Assembly: GCF_017873605.1 (NCBI RefSeq)
Contig: NZ_JAGGKI010000006.1
Coordinates: 124,001-188,000 of the forward strand
DNA: 64,000 nucleotides
Source: Paenibacillus lactis
Lineage (GTDB): Bacteria; Bacillota; Bacilli; Paenibacillales; Paenibacillaceae
Direction of reading: 5' to 3'
Positions 16,772 through 24,836 of the stretch are shown here, piece by piece; the stretch's first letter is position 1, and the number at the start of each line of letters is the position of its first letter. The notes under the pieces were generated by a model. That model was not told the DNA's origin. It made no database searches and saw nothing but the letters and a program-made list of their open reading frames with translations. A program made the translations under genes and the position numbers.

Positions 16772-17701
16772 ATGAATCAAAATGATCAACGATCAAAACA
16801 TGAAGCGACGTCAGCAAGGGAACGTAACCGTCCATCTGTAACCATAATCGGTCTGGGCCCGATGGGCCAAGCGATGGCAGCCGTATTCCTGGATCGGGGC
16901 TATGAGGTAACCGTGTGGAACCGGACTGCCGGCAAATCGGACGCTTTAGCAGCTAAGGGTGCCATTAAAGCGTCTAGTGTTGACGAGGCGATAGCTGCGA
17001 ATGATTTAATTATCCTCAGTCTCACGGATTATGACGCGATGTACGCGATCCTAGAACAGGCTGCAAGGGACTTGAGCGGTAAAGTCTTCGTCAACCTGAG
17101 CTCAGACACTCCGGAAAAAGCCAGAGAGGCGGCGAAGTGGCTCGAAGCGCGCGGAGCACGCCACCTAACGGGCGGCGTACAGGTCCCACCATCGGGTATC
17201 GGCAAAGCGGAATCCTCAACATACTACAGCGGTACAAGAGAGGTTTTTGATGCCCATAAAAAGACGCTTGAGGTCCTGACGGGGGCCGACTATCGGGGCG
17301 AGGATCCGGGGCTTGCAGCGCTGTACTATCAGATTCAGATGGATATGTTCTGGACCTCCATGCTCAGTTATTTGCATGCCCTTTCTCTTGCAGGCGCGAA
17401 TGGCCTCACGGCTGAGCAGATCCGCCCCTATGCCATTGAGACGATGAAATCACTGCCGATGTTCATCGAGTTCTATACGCCTCGGATCGATGCTGGCGAG
17501 CATCCAGGGGATGTAGACCGGCTCGGCATGGGCGTGGCGAGTGTCGATCACATTGTACATACGAGCAAGGATGCCGGCATCGACGCATCCCTTCCCGCAG
17601 CTGTCTTAGAGGTGTTCAAGCGAGGTGTGGCTAATGGTCAAGCGGGGAATAGCTTCACCAGTCTGATCGAAGTATTCAAGAAGCCCGCTCCATCGGCCTG
17701 A
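16772..17701 (+). CDS. Imine-reductase-like NAD(P)-dependent dehydrogenase, Tyr type
   Basis: The 309-residue protein has a charged N-terminal extension of about 20 residues, then the Rossmann motif V-T-I-I-G-L-G-P-M-G-Q-A and V-T-V-W-N-R-T. The helical domain contains D-P-G-L-A-A-L-Y-Y-Q-I-Q, where Tyr186 sits at the position of the catalytic Asp in the upstream paralogue. Imine reductases are known in Asp and Tyr types with different stereochemistry. AAGGAGG lies about 9 bases before the ATG. It has its own copy of the TetR operator. The two enzymes could act on related substrates or pair in a heterodimer, since the family is dimeric; this is inference. Confidence 0.8.
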   Translation: MNQNDQRSKHEATSARERNRPSVTIIGLGPMGQAMAAVFLDRGYEVTVWNRTAGKSDALAAKGAIKASSVDEAIAANDLIILSLTDYDAMYAILEQAARDLSGKVFVNLSSDTPEKAREAAKWLEARGARHLTGGVQVPPSGIGKAESSTYYSGTREVFDAHKKTLEVLTGADYRGEDPGLAALYYQIQMDMFWTSMLSYLHALSLAGANGLTAEQIRPYAIETMKSLPMFIEFYTPRIDAGEHPGDVDRLGMGVASVDHIVHTSKDAGIDASLPAAVLEVFKRGVANGQAGNSFTSLIEVFKKPAPSA

Positions 17702-17717
17702 ATAAATCCCAATTGTT

Positions 17718-17751
17718 TAAACCCACTGATCACTCAGGATCAGTGGGTTTA
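17718..17751. terminator. Bidirectional terminator
   Basis: Perfect 14-bp stem from TAAACCCACTGATC (17718-17731) and GATCAGTGGGTTTA (17738-17751) with a 6-base loop. It lies between converging genes. Confidence 0.8.
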
Positions 17752-17819
17752 TTTGATGGGTTCCATTCACGCAGATCAGCGAATGAAGCGAAGAAGCATT
17801 TGAAGGGGAATATACCCGA

Positions 17820-18251
17820 TTAACGCTCTTCCCAGGACATGACGTATTCCGCATGACCGGTATCCTCATCAACCGTTTCTTCAACAACAGAAAAGCCGTG
17901 GCGGGAATAAAAACGAAAGGCGTTCTCATTCTCTTTATACACTTTAAGCTCGAGCTTAGGGCCGCGTTCCTTGACGGATTGAAGCAGGGCCAACCCATAC
18001 CCCTTGCCTTGCTCGCGAGGATGAACGAACAAAGCAGCCAAGGCATGTTGAACGGTCGATATAAAGCCGACTATTCCGGCTGCTTCTTCCAGCACATACG
18101 TTTCGGCCATTGGTAAATACACGGACCGCATGTCCTTTTCTTTGGACTCCCAGTATTCCTGGGGAATGAAGTGGTGGGCCTCTTTCGAGGCAGCCAGCCA
18201 AATGTCGATAACGCTGTCCATATCGTTATCCGTCATCAATCGAATCTGCAT
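17820..18251 (-). CDS. GNAT family N-acetyltransferase
   Basis: The 143-residue protein shows the GNAT fold: I-R-L-M-T-D-N-D-M-D-S-V at the N-terminus, the acetyl-CoA loop V-H-P-R-E-Q-G-K-G-Y-G-L-A-L-L (R/Q-x-x-G-x-G/A motif) and the C-terminal N-E-N-A-F-R-F-Y-S-R-H-G-F. It transfers an acetyl group from acetyl-CoA to an amine; the acceptor is unknown. It is transcribed away from the ABC/XRE operon and ends at a shared terminator with the second reductase. Confidence 0.9.
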   Translation of the reverse strand: MQIRLMTDNDMDSVIDIWLAASKEAHHFIPQEYWESKEKDMRSVYLPMAETYVLEEAAGIVGFISTVQHALAALFVHPREQGKGYGLALLQSVKERGPKLELKVYKENENAFRFYSRHGFSVVEETVDEDTGHAEYVMSWEER

Positions 18252-18343
18252 ATCGTATTCACTCCAGTATAAAACATCGTATTTTAGGACACATGCCCCG
18301 TATTGTAAAACCTTTCCTGCACCGTGTCAAACCTGGAAGCCAT

Positions 18344-18378
18344 TTGACCATCTGCATAAAAGGTGATATATTTATCAC
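18344..18378 (+). promoter_or_regulatory. Promoter of the ABC/XRE operon with palindromic operator over the -10 box
   Basis: TTGACC (18344-18349) and TATATT (18367-18372) are spaced 17 bp. The -10 box lies inside the perfect inverted repeat GTGATATATTTATCAC (18363-18378; 6-bp arms, 4-bp spacer). Binding there would block RNA polymerase. The XRE protein encoded last in the operon is the natural candidate binder. Confidence 0.65.
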
Positions 18379-18419
18379 ATAAAGAGACAAATAAATCACA
18401 TCTGAGAGGAATGATCGGG

Positions 18420-18578
18420 ATGAAAATGGTTCTTCGTATCGGGATGGGCCTGCTCTGGATCGGGATTGGCATTCAACGTATTATCCAACAATCGTATCCG
18501 CTGGCTCTATTATTTCTAGCAGGAGGCGTTCTATTTGTTTATGCAGGCTGGAGAAGTTGGAAATTCCGCAATCAATGA
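18420..18578 (+). CDS. Small membrane protein, first gene of ABC/XRE operon
   Basis: A 52-residue protein with two hydrophobic segments (about residues 4-17 and 26-42) separated by I-Q-R-I-I-Q-Q-S-Y and ending W-R-S-W-K-F-R-N-Q. ATG 18420 is preferred because GAGAGGA lies 9 bases upstream, whereas the in-frame ATG 18411 abuts it. The family is not recognised. It overlaps the start of the ABC ATPase gene, suggesting coupled translation and a role in the same transporter. Confidence 0.7.
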   Translation: MKMVLRIGMGLLWIGIGIQRIIQQSYPLALLFLAGGVLFVYAGWRSWKFRNQ

Positions 18579-19290
18579 CGGGAAGCAGCAGCAGCATTTG
18601 TTAAGCATGACCGGACTTTGCGCCTGGTACCGGACGGAAACGGACGCCGTCATTTCGAACCTTCATTTGGAAATCGGCCCTAATCAAATCATCGGTTTGG
18701 TAGGATTGAACGGAGCCGGCAAGAGCACGTTGATCCATGTTCTGAGCGGCATTCACCGGCATTATTCGCTTGAGCGGCTGAAGTGGAGGAACGAGGATGC
18801 ATCGCTGACCAGCCTTGCGTTTAAGCGAAACCGGTATACCGTGTTTTCGGAGGACGAATCGTTTGAGTATTTCACGTTCGAGGAATATGTGAGACATGTG
18901 TTCCGGTCCTACGGACGAGAAGTTCGTCACGATACCTTGGATGAACTTGTTGAAGGATTCAACTTTCAGAAATACCGGAACGCGTTCTTGGGCCAATTAT
19001 CGATGGGCAGCCGGAGGAAGGCCTATCTGATCACGGGATTTGCACTGCGTCCGGAGCTGCTGCTGCTGGATGAGCCGGTCAACGGGCTGGATTTTGAGAG
19101 CACGGAGTTTTTGTACCGGTTGATGAATGAATACAGGAGCTATGGGACGATTTTGTTTTCTTCCCACGTACTTGAGAGCCTGTGCTTAACCTCGGACAGC
19201 ATCATCATTTTGGAAGCCGGATCAATCCGTCACACTTTCCTGCAAGGAGAGATGGATCCCGAGCACATTAGAGGTGTACTGAACAAGTGA
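18535..19290 (+). CDS. ABC transporter ATP-binding protein
   Basis: The 251-residue ATPase has Walker A G-L-N-G-A-G-K-S-T (about residues 57-65), a signature L-S-M-G-S-R-R-K and Walker B L-L-L-L-D-E-P-V-N-G-L-D. This fits the exporter-type ATPases paired with a large separate permease. The start is taken as TTG 18535, with AGGAGG (18521-18526) 8 bases upstream and 44 bases of overlap with the preceding small gene; ATG 18541 is the alternative. It overlaps the permease gene by 4 bases. The cargo could be a peptide, lipid or drug; it cannot be read from sequence. Confidence 0.88.
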   Translation: MFMQAGEVGNSAINDGKQQQHLLSMTGLCAWYRTETDAVISNLHLEIGPNQIIGLVGLNGAGKSTLIHVLSGIHRHYSLERLKWRNEDASLTSLAFKRNRYTVFSEDESFEYFTFEEYVRHVFRSYGREVRHDTLDELVEGFNFQKYRNAFLGQLSMGSRRKAYLITGFALRPELLLLDEPVNGLDFESTEFLYRLMNEYRSYGTILFSSHVLESLCLTSDSIIILEAGSIRHTFLQGEMDPEHIRGVLNK

Positions 19291-20510
19291 TCTCGACATT
19301 TCATGGATTCGCCAAAAAGCTCCTCGGGGCGCGTTACGACCGATTGTGGAAGCATGCCATAGCCTTAGCCGCGATCTTTGCGGCGCTGAGCAGCCTGGAT
19401 CGCCATTATGAGGTGTCCTTGCTCGTATTTATGACGGCCATAACCGTATTTACGTTTGGTATCGTACTGAAGACCTTGGCATCGGACGATAACCGGAGGA
19501 AGCTGAAAGGAGCGTTCATGCTTCCATTTGCGCCAGGCATGTTCAATGCAGCCTATTTTTATGCGGTTGCTCTATACACCCTGGTTACCAAGACTTCGTA
19601 CATTCTCGTATTTTACATGGCATTTTCGTCCTTTACGGCTATTTATATACCGGCATTTCTGCTTAGCTTTTTGAATGCGGGCCTGACTGCTTTCGTAATA
19701 TTCGCCCAGATGAACAGCGGTAAAAGGATAACTGCCAGTCTCTTGCTGCTCATCCAAGCAGCCCTCTGTCTTCTCCCCGAGCCGTCCTATCGGTTGACGG
19801 GACTGCTGATCAGCACCATCCTCCAAGGGCTCGTGCTGCATCGGACGGATTCTTACCGATTCTACAAGGTCTCGAGGATGAAGGATAACCAAGCGGCACC
19901 GCTTCGAAGCTCTTCGTTCCTGCGGTACATTGTACGGTATCTAATCTCGCATAAAAGCTATTTATACAATACGCTGGCGTTATGTATATTTGCGGGTTTC
20001 ATGGCGTTTATGCTCGAGCAGATGCATCTGGACTCGTGCCTGCCGCTCGCATTTGCGGTTCTGTCCTTTAACACGCCGATCGGCATCCTGCTATCGAGCA
20101 ATCGCGGGCTGCACCGGAAGATCCAAATGCTGCCAGGCCAGCTTCAACGTACCGTTGTTCCGTATGGTCTGTTTATATTGACCGTAAACCTGTTCATCTA
20201 CATGATCTTCTTAGTCTCCTGGCTTCTATTTCATGGGTCCGTAGAAATCGTGTATTATGTAATTAGCATCGTATTTGCCGCCCAGTCCGCCATTGCAGCC
20301 GTTTGGCTCGAGTGGAAATATCCCGTGCACAAATGGCGGGTGGAGAGTGACTTATGGCACCATCCCCGCAAATATGCCGTTCCGCTGATGATGTGCCTGC
20401 TGGCAGCCGCGGTGATGAGCATGGATGCAGCCGTATACCTTATCGCTCTGCTGGTAGGGATCGAGGTGGCGTTGATTTTTAACCGCAGGAGAGGAATCAG
20501 GAATGTATAA
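19287..20510 (+). CDS. ABC exporter-type membrane protein
   Basis: The 407-residue protein is mostly hydrophobic, with roughly ten membrane segments and no recognisable enzymatic motif. It starts at GTG 19287 inside the stop region of the ATPase gene (GTGA overlap), the usual sign of translational coupling. It should be the membrane half of the transporter. The family is not recognised beyond the general exporter-permease appearance. Confidence 0.8.
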   Translation: MISTFHGFAKKLLGARYDRLWKHAIALAAIFAALSSLDRHYEVSLLVFMTAITVFTFGIVLKTLASDDNRRKLKGAFMLPFAPGMFNAAYFYAVALYTLVTKTSYILVFYMAFSSFTAIYIPAFLLSFLNAGLTAFVIFAQMNSGKRITASLLLLIQAALCLLPEPSYRLTGLLISTILQGLVLHRTDSYRFYKVSRMKDNQAAPLRSSSFLRYIVRYLISHKSYLYNTLALCIFAGFMAFMLEQMHLDSCLPLAFAVLSFNTPIGILLSSNRGLHRKIQMLPGQLQRTVVPYGLFILTVNLFIYMIFLVSWLLFHGSVEIVYYVISIVFAAQSAIAAVWLEWKYPVHKWRVESDLWHHPRKYAVPLMMCLLAAAVMSMDAAVYLIALLVGIEVALIFNRRRGIRNV

Positions 20511-20883
20511 GGGACAGAGGAAGCGTTACGTACGGATTGGAAAGCACGGTTGGCTGCTCGGTTTATTGGGGTTTAACGGACTGCAGTATTTTAAGACCCA
20601 TGATCCAGCCATGTTGTTTTACTTTAGTTTTTTTAGCTTTTTCAGTTTCTATTTCAATGGGAAGCTGGCAGAGGAGATGCCGGATGAACGGTATTACATG
20701 AATGCTCAGAAGGCGAGGTCCATCACCATGTGGGTGCCGGCCGCATGTTTGTTTATCATTGGAATGGGCAGCATGTTCGCCTTCGTAACGAGAGAATTCA
20801 TGATTATCGTGAGCGCAGCGGGTTGGGCAGCTACGTTTCTGACGTATTCCATAACTTTTTATTATCTGGATAAATATTGTTAG
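20503..20883 (+). CDS. DUF3796-like integral membrane protein
   Basis: The 126-residue protein has four hydrophobic segments and a Phe-rich stretch (L-F-Y-F-S-F-F-S-F-F-S-F). Its pattern and its position directly before a small XRE regulator resemble DUF3796 proteins of Bacillales, which are found next to such regulators. It overlaps the permease gene by 8 bases. It may act with the small XRE protein as a membrane sensor, or be part of the transporter; both are inference. Confidence 0.65.
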   Translation: MYKGQRKRYVRIGKHGWLLGLLGFNGLQYFKTHDPAMLFYFSFFSFFSFYFNGKLAEEMPDERYYMNAQKARSITMWVPAACLFIIGMGSMFAFVTREFMIIVSAAGWAATFLTYSITFYYLDKYC

Positions 20884-20893
20884 GTGGATGCCC

Positions 20894-21094
20894 ATGGAAC
20901 CATTCAAATGCAATTTGAAAAAGTACAGGCAGTTAGCGGGAATGACCCAAGATGAGCTGGCGGGCAAGGTAGGGGTTCGCCGAGAAACCATCATCCGTCT
21001 GGAGGCGGCAAAATACAATCCCTCCTTAAAGCTGGCGATTGATATTTCCCGTGCAGTTGGAGCGCCCATTGAGGAGCTGTTTATATTCGACTAA
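20894..21094 (+). CDS. Small XRE-family transcriptional regulator
   Basis: A 66-residue single-domain regulator: L-K-K-Y-R-Q-L-A-G-M-T-Q-D-E-L-A-G-K-V-G-V-R-R-E-T-I-I-R-L-E contains the XRE helix-turn-helix, and it ends I-E-E-L-F-I-F-D. ATG 20894 lies 6 bases after TAGGTGG, which also includes the stop codon of the previous gene; the ATG at 20888 abuts it. It is last in the five-gene operon and is the likely ligand of the palindrome over the operon's -10 box. Confidence 0.88.
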   Translation: MEPFKCNLKKYRQLAGMTQDELAGKVGVRRETIIRLEAAKYNPSLKLAIDISRAVGAPIEELFIFD

Positions 21095-21106
21095 ACATAC
21101 GATGAT

Positions 21107-21143
21107 GCATTTGATGGGCCATAGCATCAGCAAATGCGTCATT
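21107..21143 (+). terminator. Weak possible terminator after the XRE gene
   Basis: Arms GCATTTG (21107-21113) and CAAATGC (21131-21137) with a 17-base loop and only a short T-rich tail. Confidence 0.3.
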
Positions 21144-21443
21144 TCGTACGCCTGTGTAAAAACCAAATGGTTCTTGAAAAAACTAATTAGTCATAATACA
21201 ATAACATGTATCCATAAAGCGGATGGTCGTTTCGTCTCACAGGGCGGCTCAGCTTGTTAAGGTTTCTCCAGCCCGTTATCCCTGTTGTGAGACCGATCCA
21301 GTTACTTCCTAGTTTCGTTGAATGCTGAATATGGAAGGTTTTAAATAATTTTCGATATTTTGGATTTTATAGGATTATTATGCAACCTTTTGTCTTATCT
21401 AGCGTCTGGTATATGTATATCTAATCATAGGAGGAATACATCA
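21144..21443. other. Intergenic region with a long-loop inverted repeat
   Basis: No gene is visible. The arms GTCTCACA (21234-21241) and TGTGAGAC (21286-21293) could pair around a 44-base loop. The region presumably holds the promoter of the beta-propeller gene, but I cannot fix -35 and -10 boxes. Confidence 0.45.
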
Positions 21444-22649
21444 ATGAATATGAATCGTAAGAAAACCGTTTCTCGTCTCGTCGTAACAAGTATGGCAGTG
21501 GCTCTTCTCGCATCGCCGATTTCTTCCATTTTGCCGGGGCAGGGACATGTAGCTTCTGCTGCGTCAGCTGAGGACAAGTCTTCCTATAATCTGAAACCGA
21601 TGTGGACGAAGACGCTGGGAGATCCGAGTAAGATCAGCCCCCAAACCACATTAATTAAGAACAGCCTTTACTATTCCGTCGGGAAGAAATATATTGCTTT
21701 TGACGCGTCGGCAGGCAAAACCCGCTGGACGTATCCTGCGACCGCGGTCTCGCAGACCGTCACAGACGGTAAATCGGTATGGTTTACGGATGCGACTGGC
21801 CGATTGATCAAGCTCAATGCTGCAACAGGGAAGCTGCAATGGAAGGTTAAAACCCAATCCCAGCCAGCTAAGAAAGAAAGCTATGTGAATCACAGCTTGC
21901 ATGCAGCCGATGGTGTGATCTATGTCGGGGATGCGTTCGGACTGACGGCCTACAACGCATCAAACGGAAAGGTGAAGTGGAAATTGAAGGGCGGCGCCCA
22001 TGGGTACAAACTGCTGCAAACAGGCAAAATCCTTGTTGCAACCACGACTATCGACGGTGCTTTGACCACGAGCGGGTTACAGGGAATCGATCCTCAGAAC
22101 GGCAAAGTAAAATGGACACAAAACGACGGTGACCATCAGGACATTCTCTTCTCGAATGACAAATCGTTCTATTCGCGAGACGTAACCGAGGGCATCGATG
22201 CCGGATATGCAGCTAACATCAATGAAATTAGTTTGACCAACGGAAAAATTATGGCTACCCGATCCTACATACCGGTGGATTTCGTGGAAGATCAAAGTGC
22301 ATCGGATGTCGTATCCGATGGAGAGTATTTCTATGTCATTGAAAAGTATGATGAGACTCAAAAGAAAGCTGTGGTCTCCCGCTTCAAAACAGTCAGTCCT
22401 TCCAAATCCGAGCCGGAAAAAACTTATTCGTTTGAAGCGAAAGTGACCGAATGGTCCCTCGGCGATTCGGGCATCGCCTATGTAAGACTTGAGAACGGCA
22501 AGCTGCTAATGCTCGATACGAACAGTGGACGTACGCTGGCCTCCGCTCAATACAAAGGCACACCATTGCCGACGCTCATCGGACAAGACGTGCTTGTCGT
22601 TCAGCATGGCGGGCAGATCAGCGGTGTGAAGAAACCTGTTGCTCAGTAA
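21444..22649 (+). CDS. Secreted PQQ-type beta-propeller repeat protein
   Basis: The 401-residue protein has a signal peptide (R-K-K, hydrophobic segment, A-S-A-A-S-A cleavage region at about residue 37). It then has repeated blades of the form D/N-A-(S/A)-x-G-K-x-x-W, for example F-D-A-S-A-G-K-T-R-W, L-N-A-A-T-G-K-L-Q-W, Y-N-A-S-N-G-K-V-K-W and I-D-P-Q-N-G-K-V-K-W. These are PQQ/quinoprotein-like propeller repeats, as in BamB-like proteins; cofactor binding is not implied. ATG 21444 follows AGGAGG by 9 bases. It is a single-gene unit with a strong terminator. Function is unknown, perhaps scaffolding at the cell surface. Confidence 0.85.
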   Translation: MNMNRKKTVSRLVVTSMAVALLASPISSILPGQGHVASAASAEDKSSYNLKPMWTKTLGDPSKISPQTTLIKNSLYYSVGKKYIAFDASAGKTRWTYPATAVSQTVTDGKSVWFTDATGRLIKLNAATGKLQWKVKTQSQPAKKESYVNHSLHAADGVIYVGDAFGLTAYNASNGKVKWKLKGGAHGYKLLQTGKILVATTTIDGALTTSGLQGIDPQNGKVKWTQNDGDHQDILFSNDKSFYSRDVTEGIDAGYAANINEISLTNGKIMATRSYIPVDFVEDQSASDVVSDGEYFYVIEKYDETQKKAVVSRFKTVSPSKSEPEKTYSFEAKVTEWSLGDSGIAYVRLENGKLLMLDTNSGRTLASAQYKGTPLPTLIGQDVLVVQHGGQISGVKKPVAQ

Positions 22650-22714
22650 CATATCCCTCAACACCAATAGCTGACGAGCCAGACTCATTTCAGGTTAGCT
22701 TCTTCATGCAGCAG

Positions 22715-22753
22715 CCGCTAAACACAAGGTTCCTTGCGTTTAGCGGTTTTTTT
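22715..22753 (+). terminator. Rho-independent terminator after the beta-propeller gene
   Basis: Arms CCGCTAAAC and GTTTAGCGG, with a long loop that itself contains AAGG/CCTT, followed by seven T. Confidence 0.92.
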
Positions 22754-23204
22754 CGTATCCAAAAAAGCGGTAATGACATGGATCTTCTTCGATGCATGCC
22801 GCGATGCTCGGATGGAAAGAGAGAGTTGGAATGTTTACACATGAGCTCACGATTTCTGCGACTTTGTATCCAAATCCGTTCTGGTTCTTTTATATCAACA
22901 GTCACTATGAATAGCGGCAGGCTGTTGGTATACTATCTTTAGCCGAAATGGACACTAACAATAGATTCATCAACGGATAGTGTAGCGGGTGGCAATTTTT
23001 ATGAAAGGTGATGAGATTTCTACGGAGCATGAATGATAAAACAAACGAAAAATGAATGAAACGAGACGTTAAATGACAACGTAAATAGCGAAAGGGGATA
23101 CGGGAAACCATGTAAGTCGGAAAATCCCCTTTGCTTCAATGCTTGGAGGTTAAAAGCAAGAAGCTTGTCATGACATTCTAAACATCAGAGAGGGGAAGTA
23201 ACTG
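22754..23204. other. Long leader/intergenic region before terC
   Basis: No gene is seen in 450 bp. It holds a hairpin (23091-23132) and a small inverted repeat ACGTT/AACGT (23066-23082). The length upstream of a TerC gene raises the possibility of a metal-responsive leader RNA. Confidence 0.5.
23091..23132 (+). ncRNA. Structured leader element upstream of terC
   Basis: Arms AAAGGGGAT (23091-23099) and ATCCCCTTT (23124-23132) enclose a 24-base interior. No T run follows, so it is not an ordinary terminator. It starts like the yybP-ykoY manganese riboswitch (AAAGGGGA), which often precedes terC-family genes, but it is much shorter and lacks the other conserved parts as far as I can see. Confidence 0.35.
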
Positions 23205-23981
23205 TTGGAGTCACTTTGGTTGGAGTATGCATGGGCATTACTAATTCTTATTGGATTGGAAGGCTTACTATCTGCGGATAATGCCCTCGTTCTGGCGGTA
23301 ATCGCGAAGCACTTACCGGATGACCAGAAGAAGAAAGCCATCAATTACGGAATTATCATGGCTTTTGTTTTTCGTTTCGCCGCCCTGTTTGCCATATCAT
23401 TTATTGCGAACGTTTGGCAAATTCAAGCGATCGGGGCTGCTTATCTGCTGTACCTTGGCTTAAAACATATAATCAAAGCGCGTTTTGGCAAGGAAAACAA
23501 GAACATCCGCGAGGATATAAAGAAAGATGCTGCGGGCAAAGGCTTCTGGCCTACCGTAGGTAAAATTGCTCTTGCTGACCTCGCCTTTGCGATTGACTCC
23601 ATTCTTGCTGCAGTGGCTTTAGCGCTGGGCCTTCCGGATTCGCCGCTTGGAAATTTCGGTGGAATGGACGGCGGAAAATTTATCGTTGTCCTGCTTGGCG
23701 GCATCGCCGGGCTCATCCTGATCAAATTCGCGGCGACATGGTTTGTTAAGCTGCTTGCTCAACGGCCGGCACTGGAGACCACGGCATATGCCATCGTAGC
23801 ATGGGTTGGGGTCAAGCTCGTCGTGATTACATTAGCTCATGAGGATATCGCTGTGCTGGATCATCATTTTCCACATAGCACAGCCTGGACGTTGATCTTC
23901 TATGGTGTATTGGTGGCGATAGCCCTTCTCGGTTGGTTTGCGCCTGCGAACAAAAAACAATCACAAGCCGATCCACTCTAG
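23205..23981 (+). CDS. TerC family membrane protein (probable metal exporter)
   Basis: The 258-residue protein has about seven membrane segments and the two TerC acidic motifs: E-G-L-L-S-A-D-N-A-L-V-L-A in the first helix region and A-D-L-A-F-A-I-D-S-I-L-A-A-V-A in the middle. It closely follows the pattern of Bacillus YceF/YkoY-type TerC proteins, which are linked to manganese efflux and metalation of exported proteins. The start is TTG 23205, with AGGGG 9 bases upstream. It is a monocistronic gene with its own terminator. Confidence 0.9.
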   Translation: MESLWLEYAWALLILIGLEGLLSADNALVLAVIAKHLPDDQKKKAINYGIIMAFVFRFAALFAISFIANVWQIQAIGAAYLLYLGLKHIIKARFGKENKNIREDIKKDAAGKGFWPTVGKIALADLAFAIDSILAAVALALGLPDSPLGNFGGMDGGKFIVVLLGGIAGLILIKFAATWFVKLLAQRPALETTAYAIVAWVGVKLVVITLAHEDIAVLDHHFPHSTAWTLIFYGVLVAIALLGWFAPANKKQSQADPL

Positions 23982-24014
23982 GTTAACTCTGAGCTTCACT
24001 ATATGAAATGACAG

Positions 24015-24043
24015 ATGGCCATCCAGTAAAGGGTGGCCATTTT
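24015..24043 (+). terminator. Rho-independent terminator after terC
   Basis: Arms ATGGCCATCC and GGGTGGCCAT (one G-U pair), 6-base loop, then TTT. Confidence 0.75.
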
Positions 24044-24111
24044 ACGCAAACGATGAATGATCATTCTTGTCGATCGGCGGATCGACGAATTTGAAGGGGG
24101 GGGGCTCCATC

Positions 24112-24705
24112 GTGACAACTCGAAATCTGAATCCAAAGGTCGATGAATTCGTAAGTAAATCCAGAAAGTGGAAAGAAGAATATGAAAAGTTGAGAGCCAT
24201 CGTTCTTGACTGTGAGCTGACCGAAGATTTTAAGTGGATGCATCCTTGTTACAGCTTTAAGAATAAGAACGTCGTTTTAATCCACGGATTTAAGGAATAT
24301 TGTGCACTGCTGTTTCACAAAGGCGCCTTATTACAGGATGCCCACGGAATTCTCATCCAACAAACGGAAAATGTGCAGGCGGCGCGTCAAATTCGGTTCA
24401 CCAATGCACAAGAAATCGATGAGTTAGAACCCATCTTGAAATCTTATATATATGAAGCGATTGAGATTGAAAAGGCCGGTTTGGAAGTCAATTTTAAAAA
24501 GACGGATGAATACATAGTTCCTGAAGAGTTTCAACTTAAGCTCGAGGAAATCCCTGGCTTGAAAGCAGCATTTGAAGGCTTGACGCCCGGACGTCAAAGA
24601 GCGTATCTTCATTATTTCTCCCAACCCAAGCAGTCTAAAACCCGTGCGTCCCGGGTCGAAAAATATGTACCGCAAATCCTTGATGGAAAGGGATTAAACG
24701 ATTAG
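24112..24705 (+). CDS. ydeI: YdeI-family DUF1801 protein
   Basis: The 197-residue protein contains a DUF1801 (YdhG-like) domain: E-D-F-K-W-M-H-P-C-Y-S-F, then N-V-V-L-I-H-G-F-K-E-Y-C-A-L-L-F-H-K-G. The C-terminal L-T-P-G-R-Q-R-A-Y-L-H-Y-F-S-Q-P-K-Q-S-K-T-R motif is typical of YdeI/OmpD-associated proteins. Start GTG 24112 (T-T-R-N-L-N-P-K) is preferred to 24067 because a run AAGGGGGGGGG ends about 8 bases upstream. Function is not established; the fold has been linked to small-molecule binding. Confidence 0.8.
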   Translation: MTTRNLNPKVDEFVSKSRKWKEEYEKLRAIVLDCELTEDFKWMHPCYSFKNKNVVLIHGFKEYCALLFHKGALLQDAHGILIQQTENVQAARQIRFTNAQEIDELEPILKSYIYEAIEIEKAGLEVNFKKTDEYIVPEEFQLKLEEIPGLKAAFEGLTPGRQRAYLHYFSQPKQSKTRASRVEKYVPQILDGKGLND

Positions 24706-24836
24706 GATATACGATTAGTTCATCTTTCCGATTCTCGCGGACTCTCATTGAGAACTGGAAAAGATCCGACCCAATCCATGATGTTCACCCGAGCGGGTTT
24801 ATAGTATGCTTGCTATATAAGGAGGAGAGGAAAACA

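Noticed and set aside
23091..23132. yybP-ykoY manganese riboswitch before terC
   Set aside because: Only the first stem resembles the motif; total size is far too small and the rest of the conserved parts are not visible.
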